Shown: positions 24,980 to 34,337, counted from the first letter of the stretch. The stretch: DNA of 64,000 nt from Psychrobacillus psychrodurans (GCA_900114885.1 FOUN01000002.1:248001-312000), one strand, 5' to 3'. The notes: generated from the letters alone by a model not told the origin. Translations and numbers: made by a program.

Positions 24980-26440
24980 ATTTATCCGTTAAATGAACTT
25001 TTAAAAGGATTAACATATAGTGTAATTGGTGACTTTTCAATATGTCGGATGAGCAAGATTGTTAATTTCTCAAAGCAGATTAAAGAAGGCGATATATTTA
25101 TTTGTGAACGAAATAGTCGTCGTATTATAGATGAAGCGATTCATCTGGGCGCAGTTGCAGTAATATCAGAAGTTTTTCTAGCAGACTGCTGCGTTCCTCA
25201 GATTATTATTCCTTCTGATATGGAACGATTTAAGCAGAGAATTTGCGAAAAAACCTATGAACTGTATGGGAAAAAAGTGAAGACAGTAGCGATTACAGGA
25301 ACAAATGGTAAAACGACAGTCGCTTTTTTCATAGGTCAATTACTTATGCAACAAAGGAAATCGGTTTGTGTAATCGGGACATTAGGTGTGTTTATCAACG
25401 GAAAGCAGTTGAAACAAAATTTCCGCAATAATACAACACTACCATTCTATGATTTTATACAAATTGTACATTATTGCTATGAGCATTCTGTCGAATTCAT
25501 CATTTTAGAAGCATCTTCGCAAGGATTATTGGACAATCGCTTAGGGAGGTATCCGATAGACGTAGGAGTATTTTTGAATATTGGTAAAGATCATCTTGAA
25601 TTCCATGGGGGAATGGTTCCGTATAAAAAGTCAAAAGAATTACTCGTACCACTATGTACCACATTAGTAGTAAATGCAGATGATGACTGGTGTAGAACAG
25701 TTGCTCAAAATTCTTTTTTACCTATAATAAGCTTCGGTGTCGATGCTCGTAATACTGTTACTTTTCAACAAAAAAACGACAATGAAGATGAAATAACGTA
25801 TCAATTTTATGTGAAAAATGAAGAAATAGAAGTGAAAATGAAGAACAGTGGATTTTATAATGGGATGAATCTCGCCGCTGCACTTGCTTCTTTATGGGCT
25901 TTGAAGGTTCCACTTCATAATGTAAAACCTCTTATGCTTCCAAACGGAAGATTTCAGCATGTAGATAATAATAAAGGGATTAAAGTGCTAATCGACTACG
26001 CGCATACACCAGATGCTTTGGAAGCTTGCCTTTCAACTATTAATGCTTTTGCTAAAAATAATATATACGTTGTATTTGGATGTGGAGGAAATAGAGATAA
26101 GAAAAAACGAAACGAGATGGGAAAAGTAGCAACAACTTTTGCAACACAATCAATAATAACCTCCGATAATCCACGAGATGAAAACCCAACAGATATTATA
26201 AAAGAAATTGTAAGGGGATTGGATAAAAAGAAATATCATATAGAACCTGACCGAAAGCAGGCCATTATTTATGCACTACAAATAGCAAAAGAAGGAGATG
26301 TTGTATTAATAGCAGGAAAGGGACATGAACAAGAGCAAATTTTACATGACCTCGTAGTCCCTTTTTCTGATCGTGATGTAGTTAGTTCTTATTTTGAAGA
26401 AGTAGGAGGATTAATTACAAAAAATGATCCTGTCGCATAA
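24980..26440 (+). CDS. murE: MurE-type UDP-MurNAc-tripeptide synthetase, meso-DAP signature
   Basis: About 486 residues, close to B. subtilis MurE (494). Mur ligase motifs are present: ATP loop VAITGTNGKTTVAFF, LEASSQGL, NIGKDHLEFHG, the YKKSKELL region of the carbamylated lysine and DYAHTPDALEACL. The amino acid pocket has DNPR (26165-26176, about residue 396) and GKGHE, the residues typical of enzymes that add meso-DAP; lysine-adding MurE enzymes usually lack that Arg. No ATG, GTG or TTG exists where the N-terminus should be. ATT 24980, 9 nt after AGGGAG, is the best guess. The gene is away from the dcw cluster, which lacks murE. Confidence 0.82.
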   Translation: MYPLNELLKGLTYSVIGDFSICRMSKIVNFSKQIKEGDIFICERNSRRIIDEAIHLGAVAVISEVFLADCCVPQIIIPSDMERFKQRICEKTYELYGKKVKTVAITGTNGKTTVAFFIGQLLMQQRKSVCVIGTLGVFINGKQLKQNFRNNTTLPFYDFIQIVHYCYEHSVEFIILEASSQGLLDNRLGRYPIDVGVFLNIGKDHLEFHGGMVPYKKSKELLVPLCTTLVVNADDDWCRTVAQNSFLPIISFGVDARNTVTFQQKNDNEDEITYQFYVKNEEIEVKMKNSGFYNGMNLAAALASLWALKVPLHNVKPLMLPNGRFQHVDNNKGIKVLIDYAHTPDALEACLSTINAFAKNNIYVVFGCGGNRDKKKRNEMGKVATTFATQSIITSDNPRDENPTDIIKEIVRGLDKKKYHIEPDRKQAIIYALQIAKEGDVVLIAGKGHEQEQILHDLVVPFSDRDVVSSYFEEVGGLITKNDPVA

Positions 26441-26886
26441 GCAATTTTTCTTCCGTCAGGCTGTGTTACGGTGCATTCCATCACTATTGTTTGACGACCT
26501 TTATGTAAGTATTTAGCGGTTGCTATTAAGGTTTTTTCCGTTGAAGATTTAACATAGTGAATTGTCATATTCGTTGTAACTGCACCTTTTCCTTCTGGGT
26601 GTAAATCCTTGTTAATTAAAAATCCCATTGCATTATCAGAAAGTGTAGCGATAATACCGCCATGAGGCATATTAAAACTATTATATGTGATTGGAGTTAT
26701 TGGCATTGTGACAATACATTGATCTTGCTCATACTGAGTATCCATTTGAAATACGGCATTTAAGTATGTAGGGGCATGGTTTTGCTGCTTTTGTTGAATC
26801 GCATTTAGAAAATCATTTATTAAGCTTAGTTCTTGTTCAGATGACTGTTCTGCTACTTTTTCAAATAAATTTTGTAGTTTGTTCAT
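26389..26886 (-). CDS. PaaI/hotdog-fold acyl-CoA thioesterase
   Basis: A 165-residue hotdog protein. YNSFNMPHGGIIATLSDNAMGFL (about residues 72-94) carries the HGG(I/V) helix motif of the PaaI family, with GAVTTNMTIHYVKSS as the following strand. Such enzymes hydrolyse acyl-CoA thioesters; the substrate is unknown. AGGAG precedes the ATG. The gene converges on the murE-like gene and their 3' ends overlap by 52 bp. Confidence 0.87.
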   Translation of the reverse strand: MNKLQNLFEKVAEQSSEQELSLINDFLNAIQQKQQNHAPTYLNAVFQMDTQYEQDQCIVTMPITPITYNSFNMPHGGIIATLSDNAMGFLINKDLHPEGKGAVTTNMTIHYVKSSTEKTLIATAKYLHKGRQTIVMECTVTQPDGRKIAYATGSFFVINPPTSSK

Positions 26887-26936
26887 TATTTTCTCCTAAC
26901 AAAAAGTTAATAGTTTGGCATTTGTTTTTACTTTTC

Positions 26937-26945
26937 TGGTATGAT
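26937..26945 (+). promoter_or_regulatory. Extended minus-10 promoter of ylbF
   Basis: TGGTATGAT is an extended minus-10 (TGn plus TATGAT), 25 nt upstream of the ylbF start. TTGGCA lies 19 bp upstream as a weak minus-35. Confidence 0.4.
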
Positions 26946-26969
26946 TAACTCAGATTGGAGGTTAATCAA

Positions 26970-27419
26970 ATGATTATGACTAACGAATGGGTCGATATAA
27001 TGGACCAGTCGGATATATTATGTACTATGATTCTTTCCTCTGAGCAATTTTACCAATACTTAGATGCACATCGTGCTGTATATACAGATATATCTTTAGT
27101 AAGTGAGGTTAATAGCTTCACTAGACTAAAAGAGCAATACGAAGAGGTTCAACGTTTCGGGAAATACCATCCTGATTATTCGAAGGTTATGAAAGATATT
27201 CGTGTAACTAAACGAAAATTGGATATGGTAGATGCAGTGGCGCACTTGAAAGTCGCTGAGAACGAATTGCAGGACTTACTGGACGAAGTGAGTTTGTTAA
27301 TTGGTAAATCTGTTTCAGAAGGCGTTAAGGTTCCTGTAAGTAATCCATTTTTCGCTTCCTCGGGCTCTAGCTGCGGAAGTGGATGCGGAACAGGCGGATC
27401 TTGTTCTTGTTCTGCCTAA
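26970..27419 (+). CDS. ylbF: YlbF/RicF, subunit of the RicAFT (Y-) complex
   Basis: A 149-residue protein with a helical YlbF/YmcA-type core (residues 10-115), followed by a Gly/Ser/Cys-rich tail with five cysteines in CGSGCGTGGSCSCS. In B. subtilis, RicF with RicA (YmcA) and RicT (YaaT) carries Fe-S clusters and promotes mRNA maturation by RNase Y, competence, biofilm formation and sporulation. The tail cysteines are the likely cluster ligands. ATG 26970 lies 8 nt after GGAGG; the TTG upstream is within that site. A terminator follows. Confidence 0.92.
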   Translation: MIMTNEWVDIMDQSDILCTMILSSEQFYQYLDAHRAVYTDISLVSEVNSFTRLKEQYEEVQRFGKYHPDYSKVMKDIRVTKRKLDMVDAVAHLKVAENELQDLLDEVSLLIGKSVSEGVKVPVSNPFFASSGSSCGSGCGTGGSCSCSA

Positions 27420-27437
27420 CGTTATTAGTAAAATGTA

Positions 27438-27462
27438 GATGTGTGCAGAAAATGCACACATC
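27438..27462 (+). terminator. Terminator of ylbF
   Basis: GATGTGTGCA pairs perfectly with TGCACACATC around a GAAAA loop, then eight T. Confidence 0.93.
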
Positions 27463-27506
27463 TTTTTTTTGAAATATACAGAACTTTTATGAATGAATAA
27501 TACTAC

Positions 27507-27642
27507 TGATTTCCGTTTCAGGTGGACGCTTTCCGCGGGCGAGGCCGAGCCTCCTCGTTCTCTTTGCGACGAGCTTTGCGCAGAAGCAAGCGAAGCGGCT
27601 GAAGCCGTGCCCAAGGAAAGCGTCCGCTCGGAGCGGAAATCA
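27507..27642. repeat. Palindromic GC-rich element, module R1 (copy 3, intact palindrome)
   Basis: Two 28-nt terminal arms (27507-27534 and 27615-27642) are inverted repeats matching at 23 of 28 positions, both starting TGATTTCCG and ending CGGACGCTTTCC or the near variant GTGGACGCTTTCC. The interior is GC-rich with smaller inverted repeats such as CGGCTGAAGCCG. The left arm recurs in the copies at 6065, 12811 and 44495. There is no coding capacity beyond shadow frames. Confidence 0.85.
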
Positions 27643-27695
27643 ACGTTGCCTGTATTCTACTTATAATGCTGCTCTCGCTTCTTCTCATTTAGTTA

Positions 27696-28598
27696 CTAAT
27701 CTAGCTTCAGCACTTCCATCGCTAAATCTGGTCTGTCGGTAATTATTCCCTTTGCACCATTGCTGATTAGTTTTTTCATCATTTCTGGATCATCAATTGT
27801 CCAATAGTGAACTGGGATATTTAATGAATTTAAAAATTTTATAAAACCTGGATTATCCAGTGGGAATAAATTTGATCTTACTGGAATTTGAAAGACATCG
27901 GCCTTTGGATGATATAAATGTTTAAATTGACTCGTGTATGCTGTATACGCTTTTTTTACTTCCTTTTCGCTTGCACCTAGTGCAACCGAATTTTGTGCAT
28001 ATAAGTTAAAACGATCTAGTTGGTCATCATAAAAACTAGCGACCACGACACGATCTAATGCTTGATGCTCCTCTAAAAGTCTCCAAAGTTTGGAAGGCAT
28101 TAAACTTCCTTCATAAGTTTGAGGAGCATCCTTCATATCCATGTTGATCAGCATCTGTGGATATGAATTTAGTAATTCCCCTAAGGTTATAATCTGTTCG
28201 CCACAGTTTTTAAAGGAAGGGGCTCCTTCAACATCCAAAAAGTGATGTCCAAGATCTGCTTCTTTTAATTCAGCTAATGTATAGTCGGATACTTTTCCAG
28301 CAAAGTTAGTTACTCTGTTTAGTTCTTCATCATGAAATACAATTATCTCTTCATCTTTTGTTAGTCTTATATCTATTTCAAAACCATGGACCCCAAGTTT
28401 TGCAGCTTGTTCGAATGCAGAAGGAGAACATTCTGGGGCAAGTGCTGATCCTCCGCGATGTGCCAATATAATAGGTTGTTCATATTCCAATGCTTTTTTA
28501 GGTGGTCGACTTTGCGGTTTGGAAAGTGCTTTAGTACTAGCCCAAGCTGCACCTGCTGCGGCTGCAAGTGCGAAAGCAACATTTGACTTTTTACCCAT
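27696..28598 (-). CDS. Glycerophosphodiester phosphodiesterase
   Basis: A 300-residue GDPD-family TIM barrel. It has catalytic HR in ILAHRGGSALAPECS (about residue 47), the metal ligands GFEIDIRLTKDEEIIVFHDEELNR (about 72-95), MDMKDA (about 153) and the C-terminal IPVHYWTIDDPEMMKKLISNGAKGIITDRP. An N-terminal alanine-rich hydrophobic stretch (residues 7-24) suggests a membrane anchor or export signal. It hydrolyses glycerophosphodiesters to glycerol-3-phosphate and an alcohol, recycling phospholipid or teichoic acid material. AAGGAGG precedes the ATG. It is inserted between ylbF and ylbG. Confidence 0.92.
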   Translation of the reverse strand: MGKKSNVAFALAAAAGAAWASTKALSKPQSRPPKKALEYEQPIILAHRGGSALAPECSPSAFEQAAKLGVHGFEIDIRLTKDEEIIVFHDEELNRVTNFAGKVSDYTLAELKEADLGHHFLDVEGAPSFKNCGEQIITLGELLNSYPQMLINMDMKDAPQTYEGSLMPSKLWRLLEEHQALDRVVVASFYDDQLDRFNLYAQNSVALGASEKEVKKAYTAYTSQFKHLYHPKADVFQIPVRSNLFPLDNPGFIKFLNSLNIPVHYWTIDDPEMMKKLISNGAKGIITDRPDLAMEVLKLD

Positions 28599-28791
28599 AA
28601 ATCAATTCCTCCTTAGAGTGAAATGTATTTAATAAAAATATTACTTGTTTCTATGAATTATCCAGTATGAATTTCATTTACCAAGGGCATTTTCTTATTA
28701 TATCCAAAGTACATAAAACTGTCAGCTAGTTGTTGTTGCTATCAAATTCCTCCATATGTTATTCTTGAGAGGAAGAAATGAGGGGAAAAGT

Positions 28792-29064
28792 ATGACAGAA
28801 AGACAAGGACTAATTGTCTATGTGCATCATTTAAAACAAGCTAAATCCTTGCGGAAGTTTGGTCACGTTCATTATATTTCAAAAAGACAAAAATATGTCG
28901 TATTATATTGCGATCAAGATCAAATTGATGCTGCTAAGCAAAAGATGAACAAATTGCCTTATGTTAAGGAAATTTTAGAGTCATATAGACCATTTTTGAA
29001 AACTGAATTTGAAAATAGTAAACCAGATAAAGCGAAAGAATACGATTATAAAATCGGACTATAA
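28792..29064 (+). CDS. ylbG: YlbG, DUF2129/UPF0298 family protein
   Basis: A 90-residue protein with [37 protein letters not shown], typical of the YlbG family, which has a small ferredoxin-like fold. The function is unknown. ATG 28792 lies 6 nt after AGGGG; a longer frame to 28756 has no supporting site. It sits between ylbF and rsmD, as in B. subtilis. Confidence 0.88.
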   Translation: MTERQGLIVYVHHLKQAKSLRKFGHVHYISKRQKYVVLYCDQDQIDAAKQKMNKLPYVKEILESYRPFLKTEFENSKPDKAKEYDYKIGL

Positions 29065-29070
29065 CTAAGC

Positions 29071-29457
29071 CTACTGTAACGGTGGTATTAAATGATTTAA
29101 ACGTAAAATACCAATTATATACTGATAATATAAATTTACATCCACATAGATGGAAGAGTGTTTGATGTCGACTTTAATGGGTTCGATTGATAACTCAGCC
29201 AAAGCTTCCTTAAATGTAGTGAGTCTTTTTGATTCTTGTTGCGTTTCAACTATACCCTCTCGACATATATATATGGGAAAAAAGTTTGCAGTATTTACTG
29301 GTTTTAGAGCGATTGCGATAGAAAAGTATCTTATATTGTCTTTAGTTGAAGAAAAAATAAATGCTTGGTGTATACGATCTTTGTTTACTCTTGCAAGTTC
29401 ACAGAGTTCGTAAATATCTCCATAACCTTCGCCTAGTTCTATAAAACGTTGAATCAA
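29071..29457 (-). CDS. Conserved small protein (DUF7147-like), function unknown
   Basis: A 128-residue protein beginning MIQRFIELGEGYGDIYELCELARVN, a start I associate with a conserved Bacillales family sometimes mislabelled methylthioribose kinase. No kinase motifs are visible. YICREGI (about residue 65) and the terminal YYQYIIGILRLNHLIPP are the other likely conserved segments. GGAAGTG precedes the ATG. It converges on ylbG with a 6-nt gap. Confidence 0.7.
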   Translation of the reverse strand: MIQRFIELGEGYGDIYELCELARVNKDRIHQAFIFSSTKDNIRYFSIAIALKPVNTANFFPIYICREGIVETQQESKRLTTFKEALAELSIEPIKVDIKHSSIYVDVNLYYQYIIGILRLNHLIPPLQ

Positions 29458-29510
29458 TTGATAACACTTCCTTTCTTATATATCTTACCACTTTGTTGGA
29501 GGACAATTCT

Positions 29511-30929
29511 ATGAAATTTGTTTTAAGTTTTTTATGTCTATTCCTTATTGTTTCTAATAGTGTTCTACTTTTGTTTCAATACGATGCATACTCATCCGAG
29601 TTAGAAGAGAATGGACAAGTATTTTTTTATGAGCAGGATGTGGAGATGAAAGTAAAGAATGACAAGATTGTTATTAAACAACATTTTAACAATATCCCAA
29701 AGGAAGAAGTTGCTTTATCGTGGCCGATTATAAGCGAGAATAGAAGCTGTGATTTAGATACAAGTGATAGTTGTAACCGTTTGTCCGAAGATATGACTAC
29801 ATTTAAAGTAGGGGAAAACTCTAAGCAGAGTATTTCTTATGAAATTCCCTTAGTGGAAGGGTTAAAGGATGGACAAATGATCCAAAACTTCCTAGTTAAA
29901 CTAGAAACAGGGGATGTCTCGCTCACATCACTTGATATTACCGATGAGTTGAAAAGAGGTGGTATGTGGGTATCTGGATTGCCTTTAATCGGTACAACCT
30001 CATTGGAACTGATTGATTATACACTTTCTTTTGGTGCGGGTGATGTGCAAGAATTATATTGGCAGCAGGAGGTATTACCTGTTCAATATGAAGATGATTA
30101 CTTCACAGTTTATGCTTCCAACACTTTACCGGATGAAGTCACTGACATAATAGGGGAGTTAGATTCAACTAATGATGAGCATTTAGCAATATTATTTGAG
30201 GAAAATAAAAATAATATTGATGCCACTCGAATTGCATTTATACAACAAGGGGATATAGCTTCTATACAACAAGAGCTTATCATCAAGAATATACAAGCTC
30301 AATACGGTTTAGCTCAAGATAATCAGATGATTGCAGAGGTTTTAAGTAACTTTTTGCTTGAAATACCTGTCGGTTCAGCGAAGTCCATTTGGATGTATGA
30401 AACGATAAATAACTATCTAACATCCGATCAACGAGCAGAATTTCAAACAGCTTTGTTAAATAATAAAAATACAACAGCAGCAGAATTTGATAAAATATTG
30501 ACAGATATTATCGATTTAAAGACTTCTTTTTTTGTAATGAATGAACAATCAGGGGCAGAAAATTTCCCATTACTATTTGAAGATCCTAGACCTGTATATA
30601 TAAATGAGCAACAGCAAGAAGAGATGAAAGTTCTATTCAAGGATGGCAAGGTTTTATACGCTGCAGAACAATTATTAACTTCTTTGGGTTATACTCTTAA
30701 AGACACGGACAAAGGCTTATATGTTCAAAATGCAACTAGAGCATTTCGTTTTCCGATTAAAGAACCATTCTATGTATTAAATAATAAAAGATATGATGCG
30801 TTATCGGAACCATTTGAGGTTATTGCATCACAATTATATATTGAAGAAGCGTGGATGATACGTTTGTTTTTATTGAATATTGAAAAACAAGATAAACGTA
30901 TTAATATTACACAATCCGCACTATTTTAG
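29511..30929 (+). CDS. Secreted protein of unknown function with a stalk-like C-terminal domain
   Basis: 472 residues, beginning with a signal peptide (hydrophobic core about residues 4-22). A beta-rich region (about 30-215) contains the pair CDLDTSDSCN, which may form a disulfide. A helical, Gln/Asn-rich middle follows (about 220-340). The last 110 residues repeat a pattern of the copper amine oxidase N-terminal-like stalk domain: VYINEQQQEEMKVLFKDGK, AAEQLLTSLGYTLK and KRYDALSEPFEVIASQLYIEEAWM. That domain call is an inference by eye. ATG 29511 follows TTGGAGG. rsmD starts 15 nt after the stop. I recognise no B. subtilis counterpart. Confidence 0.75.
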   Translation: MKFVLSFLCLFLIVSNSVLLLFQYDAYSSELEENGQVFFYEQDVEMKVKNDKIVIKQHFNNIPKEEVALSWPIISENRSCDLDTSDSCNRLSEDMTTFKVGENSKQSISYEIPLVEGLKDGQMIQNFLVKLETGDVSLTSLDITDELKRGGMWVSGLPLIGTTSLELIDYTLSFGAGDVQELYWQQEVLPVQYEDDYFTVYASNTLPDEVTDIIGELDSTNDEHLAILFEENKNNIDATRIAFIQQGDIASIQQELIIKNIQAQYGLAQDNQMIAEVLSNFLLEIPVGSAKSIWMYETINNYLTSDQRAEFQTALLNNKNTTAAEFDKILTDIIDLKTSFFVMNEQSGAENFPLLFEDPRPVYINEQQQEEMKVLFKDGKVLYAAEQLLTSLGYTLKDTDKGLYVQNATRAFRFPIKEPFYVLNNKRYDALSEPFEVIASQLYIEEAWMIRLFLLNIEKQDKRINITQSALF

Positions 30930-30944
30930 GATTGGAGTTTAGAG

Positions 30945-31998
<1,054 letters not shown>

Positions 31999-32005
31999 AA
32001 ACTAG

Positions 32006-32031
32006 AGAACCTTGCTATTATGCAAGGTTCT
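32006..32031 (+). terminator. Terminator of rsmD-coaD
   Basis: AGAACCTTGC pairs with GCAAGGTTCT around a 6-nt loop, followed by a T-run. Confidence 0.9.
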
Positions 32032-32107
32032 TTTTTGAAGATAAGTATAAAAAAATGTAGCATAATCATGGGGTTCTTGATATTTAAACAAATGAATAAC
32101 CGCTATT

Positions 32108-32295
32108 ATTTCTGCTTCAGACGGACGCTAAAAGCCTTAAGATTACCGAAAGAAAGAGAGTCTAGTAGTGACATAAATCATGATCAGAATTTCCAAAAAA
32201 TCATCAGTAATAATATAGCGAGGAGTCTGTTCAAAGCACTTCGGAAACGTTAGCAACTAAAGTTAGGACATCAATTTTGCCCGGTTATATTATTT
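32108..32295 (+). repeat. Fused remnants of modules R1 and R3
   Basis: TTTCTGCTTCAGACGGACGC recalls the left end of R1. It runs into TTAAGATTACCGAAAGAAAG and later AAGCACTTCGGAAACGTTAG, which are R3 blocks. A TGCCCGG end follows. The central hairpin is lost. It lies between the coaD terminator and the ylbJ stop, so the whole 314-nt gap is repeat-derived. Confidence 0.6.
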
Positions 32296-32312
32296 TTGTA
32301 ACAAAGGAAGAA

Positions 32313-33191
32313 TCACAAAAAGAAAAACAATATCGGAATGATAAGAATATGTAGAAAGCGGAACAGAACATATTTGCGAATCGGGATACTTGCTTTTTGT
32401 GCAAGCACAATTATTTGCATATGAATACTAATTCCGCTAAATGCAATAATAATAGCGACTACAAATGGTAAAAACGTGGAGCCCGATAACATTTCCCCTG
32501 CTAAGCTAATCCCGCCGGTCATTTCAAAGAGAGAAGCAATAAAAACAAGTAGAATAGGTGAAATATTAGGTAGAATTTCTTTGACGGATTCAAACACTAT
32601 AAAACTTACTGTAGTAAAAAATATAACAGTAGTTCCGATGAGCAATAATATTTGATAGGTCTCTTTAATACTCTCCTGGAATGGCGACTCAGAAGACTTT
32701 TGAACATGTGAATTTTCATGGATAGGAGGAGATAAAAAGATAAATACTAGTAAAAAGATTAAGTTCACCGCATGAATTATAAGTAAGAGTTTAATTCCCG
32801 CAATTTCAGCATGGAAGATTTCAATCCCTACAAAGCCTATTACAAACATTGGACTAGGAGCATGGGATATTGCGATTAACCAACTAGCATTACTCTTATT
32901 AAGCGTACCCAGTTCCTTCAATGAAGTAATAACTGCAGCACCACTCGGAAAACCGCCTATAGCACTTAATAAATAGATATTAAAATACAATTTAAATTTA
33001 TTTGTCGTGTTTAAAAATGAGTTTTGAGAACGTATAAATAGCTGTGTTATTACTAAATAAGGCAGTAAGTAAGGTAGTAGAGCAGTTGTGAAAATTCTCA
33101 TACCTTCAACTGCACCTTTGTGTGCAACACCAGGCTGCAAAAATAAAAGGATTATAAGTGCCCAGCTTCCAATTGTAATCAGTCTATGCAT
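32313..33191 (-). CDS. ylbJ: YlbJ-like / nucleoside recognition (Gate) domain membrane protein
   Basis: A 292-residue protein with about eight membrane helices. IYLLSAIGGFPSGAAVITSL (about residues 72-91) matches the G-x-P-x-GA motif of the Gate/nucleoside recognition domain found in YlbJ, SpoIIIAE-neighbour SpmA/SpmB and related proteins. B. subtilis YlbJ is about 408 residues and is made in the mother cell for spore cortex. This one is shorter but in the same genomic slot, before ylbL and ylbM. A CATTTTTT minus-10 preceded 13 bp upstream by a perfect GAATATT is only a weak sigma-E candidate. ylbK is absent. Confidence 0.7.
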   Translation of the reverse strand: MHRLITIGSWALIILLFLQPGVAHKGAVEGMRIFTTALLPYLLPYLVITQLFIRSQNSFLNTTNKFKLYFNIYLLSAIGGFPSGAAVITSLKELGTLNKSNASWLIAISHAPSPMFVIGFVGIEIFHAEIAGIKLLLIIHAVNLIFLLVFIFLSPPIHENSHVQKSSESPFQESIKETYQILLLIGTTVIFFTTVSFIVFESVKEILPNISPILLVFIASLFEMTGGISLAGEMLSGSTFLPFVVAIIIAFSGISIHMQIIVLAQKASIPIRKYVLFRFLHILIIPILFFFL

Positions 33192-33287
33192 GTATAATTC
33201 ATCCTTTGTTCACATATATTTTGTCAGAAAAAAATGGAAGTGATAAACTAATATTCAAATGTGTTTTAGAAAGAGAGGGATATTTTG

Positions 33288-34337
33288 ATGAAGAAGAGAA
33301 ATCCTATAATCCTTCTTTTCATAGTAGTGATAGTTTTAGCATTAGGTTTCTATCCATTAGAATCTTATATTTCTAGACCGGGTGGTGCATACGAATTAGA
33401 TCCGTTTGTAGAAGTTGATGGTGGTGATCAAGATGACGAAGGTACATTGAGTCTCCTAACGATTGCTCTAGCAAAAGCTACACCGCTAACATACGCATAT
33501 GCTAAAATTACAGATAGTCAAAAAATATACAAAGCAAATGAAATTCGTCAAGAAGATGAAGACGAAAAAGAATATAATGTTCGTCAATTAAAGCTTATGT
33601 CAAATTCTCAATTTAATGCTATTTCAGTTGCATTTGACCGTGCGAATAAGCCTTATACTGTATCAAATAACGGAATATTTATTTTTAATGTAGTGGATGA
33701 AGGTGCAGCTGATGGAGTATTAGAGGCTGGTGATAAAATTTTGCAAATGGATGATATCGATGATTTAACAGAAGAGTCTATAAGAGCCTATCTAGCTGAG
33801 AAAGCAGAAGGGGATGTTATTCGTTTAAAGGTTGAGCGTGATGGGGAACAGGTGGATAAAGAAGTTTCTCTCAAATCAATTCCCGGAGTGCTTGAAAAGC
33901 CAGGTATCGGAATTAGTTACACTGCGGACAAAAAAGTTGAAACGACTCCAGGTGTACATATTAACTCTGAAGATATTGGAGGACCATCAGCTGGTCTCAT
34001 GTTTACTTTAGAGATCCTGAATCAGTTATTACCAGAAGATATTACAAAGGGATATAAGATAGCAGGAACAGGAGAAATGGGACCAGATGGAACAGTTGGT
34101 AGAATCGGAGGGATAGACTTAAAAGTAATAGCTGCGGACAATAAAGACATTGAAATAATGTTTGCTCCTGATGATGATATTAATCCTATTGTTTTGGAAA
34201 ATAATCCTGGTCTAACATCTAATTATGAGGAAGCACTAAAATCTGCAAGAAAAATAGGTACGAATATGAAAATCGTACCTGTGAAAACTATTGATGATGC
34301 TCTTGCTTACTTAGAACAATTAGAGCCCAAAAAATAA
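33288..34337 (+). CDS. ylbL: YlbL/SepM-type PDZ and Lon-like serine protease
   Basis: A 349-residue membrane-anchored protease. It has an N-terminal anchor helix (residues 6-26) and a PDZ domain (about 125-205; GIFIFNVVDEGAADGVLEAGDKILQMD). A Lon-type protease domain follows, with catalytic Ser in SEDIGGPSAGLMF (about 233) and Lys in IGGIDLKVIAA (about 276). SepM of streptococci processes a competence pheromone; the substrate in Bacillales is not settled. ATG 33288 lies 8 nt after GAGGG. Confidence 0.93.
   Translation: MKKRNPIILLFIVVIVLALGFYPLESYISRPGGAYELDPFVEVDGGDQDDEGTLSLLTIALAKATPLTYAYAKITDSQKIYKANEIRQEDEDEKEYNVRQLKLMSNSQFNAISVAFDRANKPYTVSNNGIFIFNVVDEGAADGVLEAGDKILQMDDIDDLTEESIRAYLAEKAEGDVIRLKVERDGEQVDKEVSLKSIPGVLEKPGIGISYTADKKVETTPGVHINSEDIGGPSAGLMFTLEILNQLLPEDITKGYKIAGTGEMGPDGTVGRIGGIDLKVIAADNKDIEIMFAPDDDINPIVLENNPGLTSNYEEALKSARKIGTNMKIVPVKTIDDALAYLEQLEPKK

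Noticed and set aside
27315-27614. 99-codon minus-strand frame over the end of ylbF and the R1 palindrome
   Set aside because: It is low complexity (Ser/Ala/Arg), lies antisense to ylbF and inside a repeat, and has no ribosome binding site.
32020-32253. 77-codon plus-strand frame after coaD
   Set aside because: It starts in the coaD terminator and runs through R1/R3 remnants; no coding signal.
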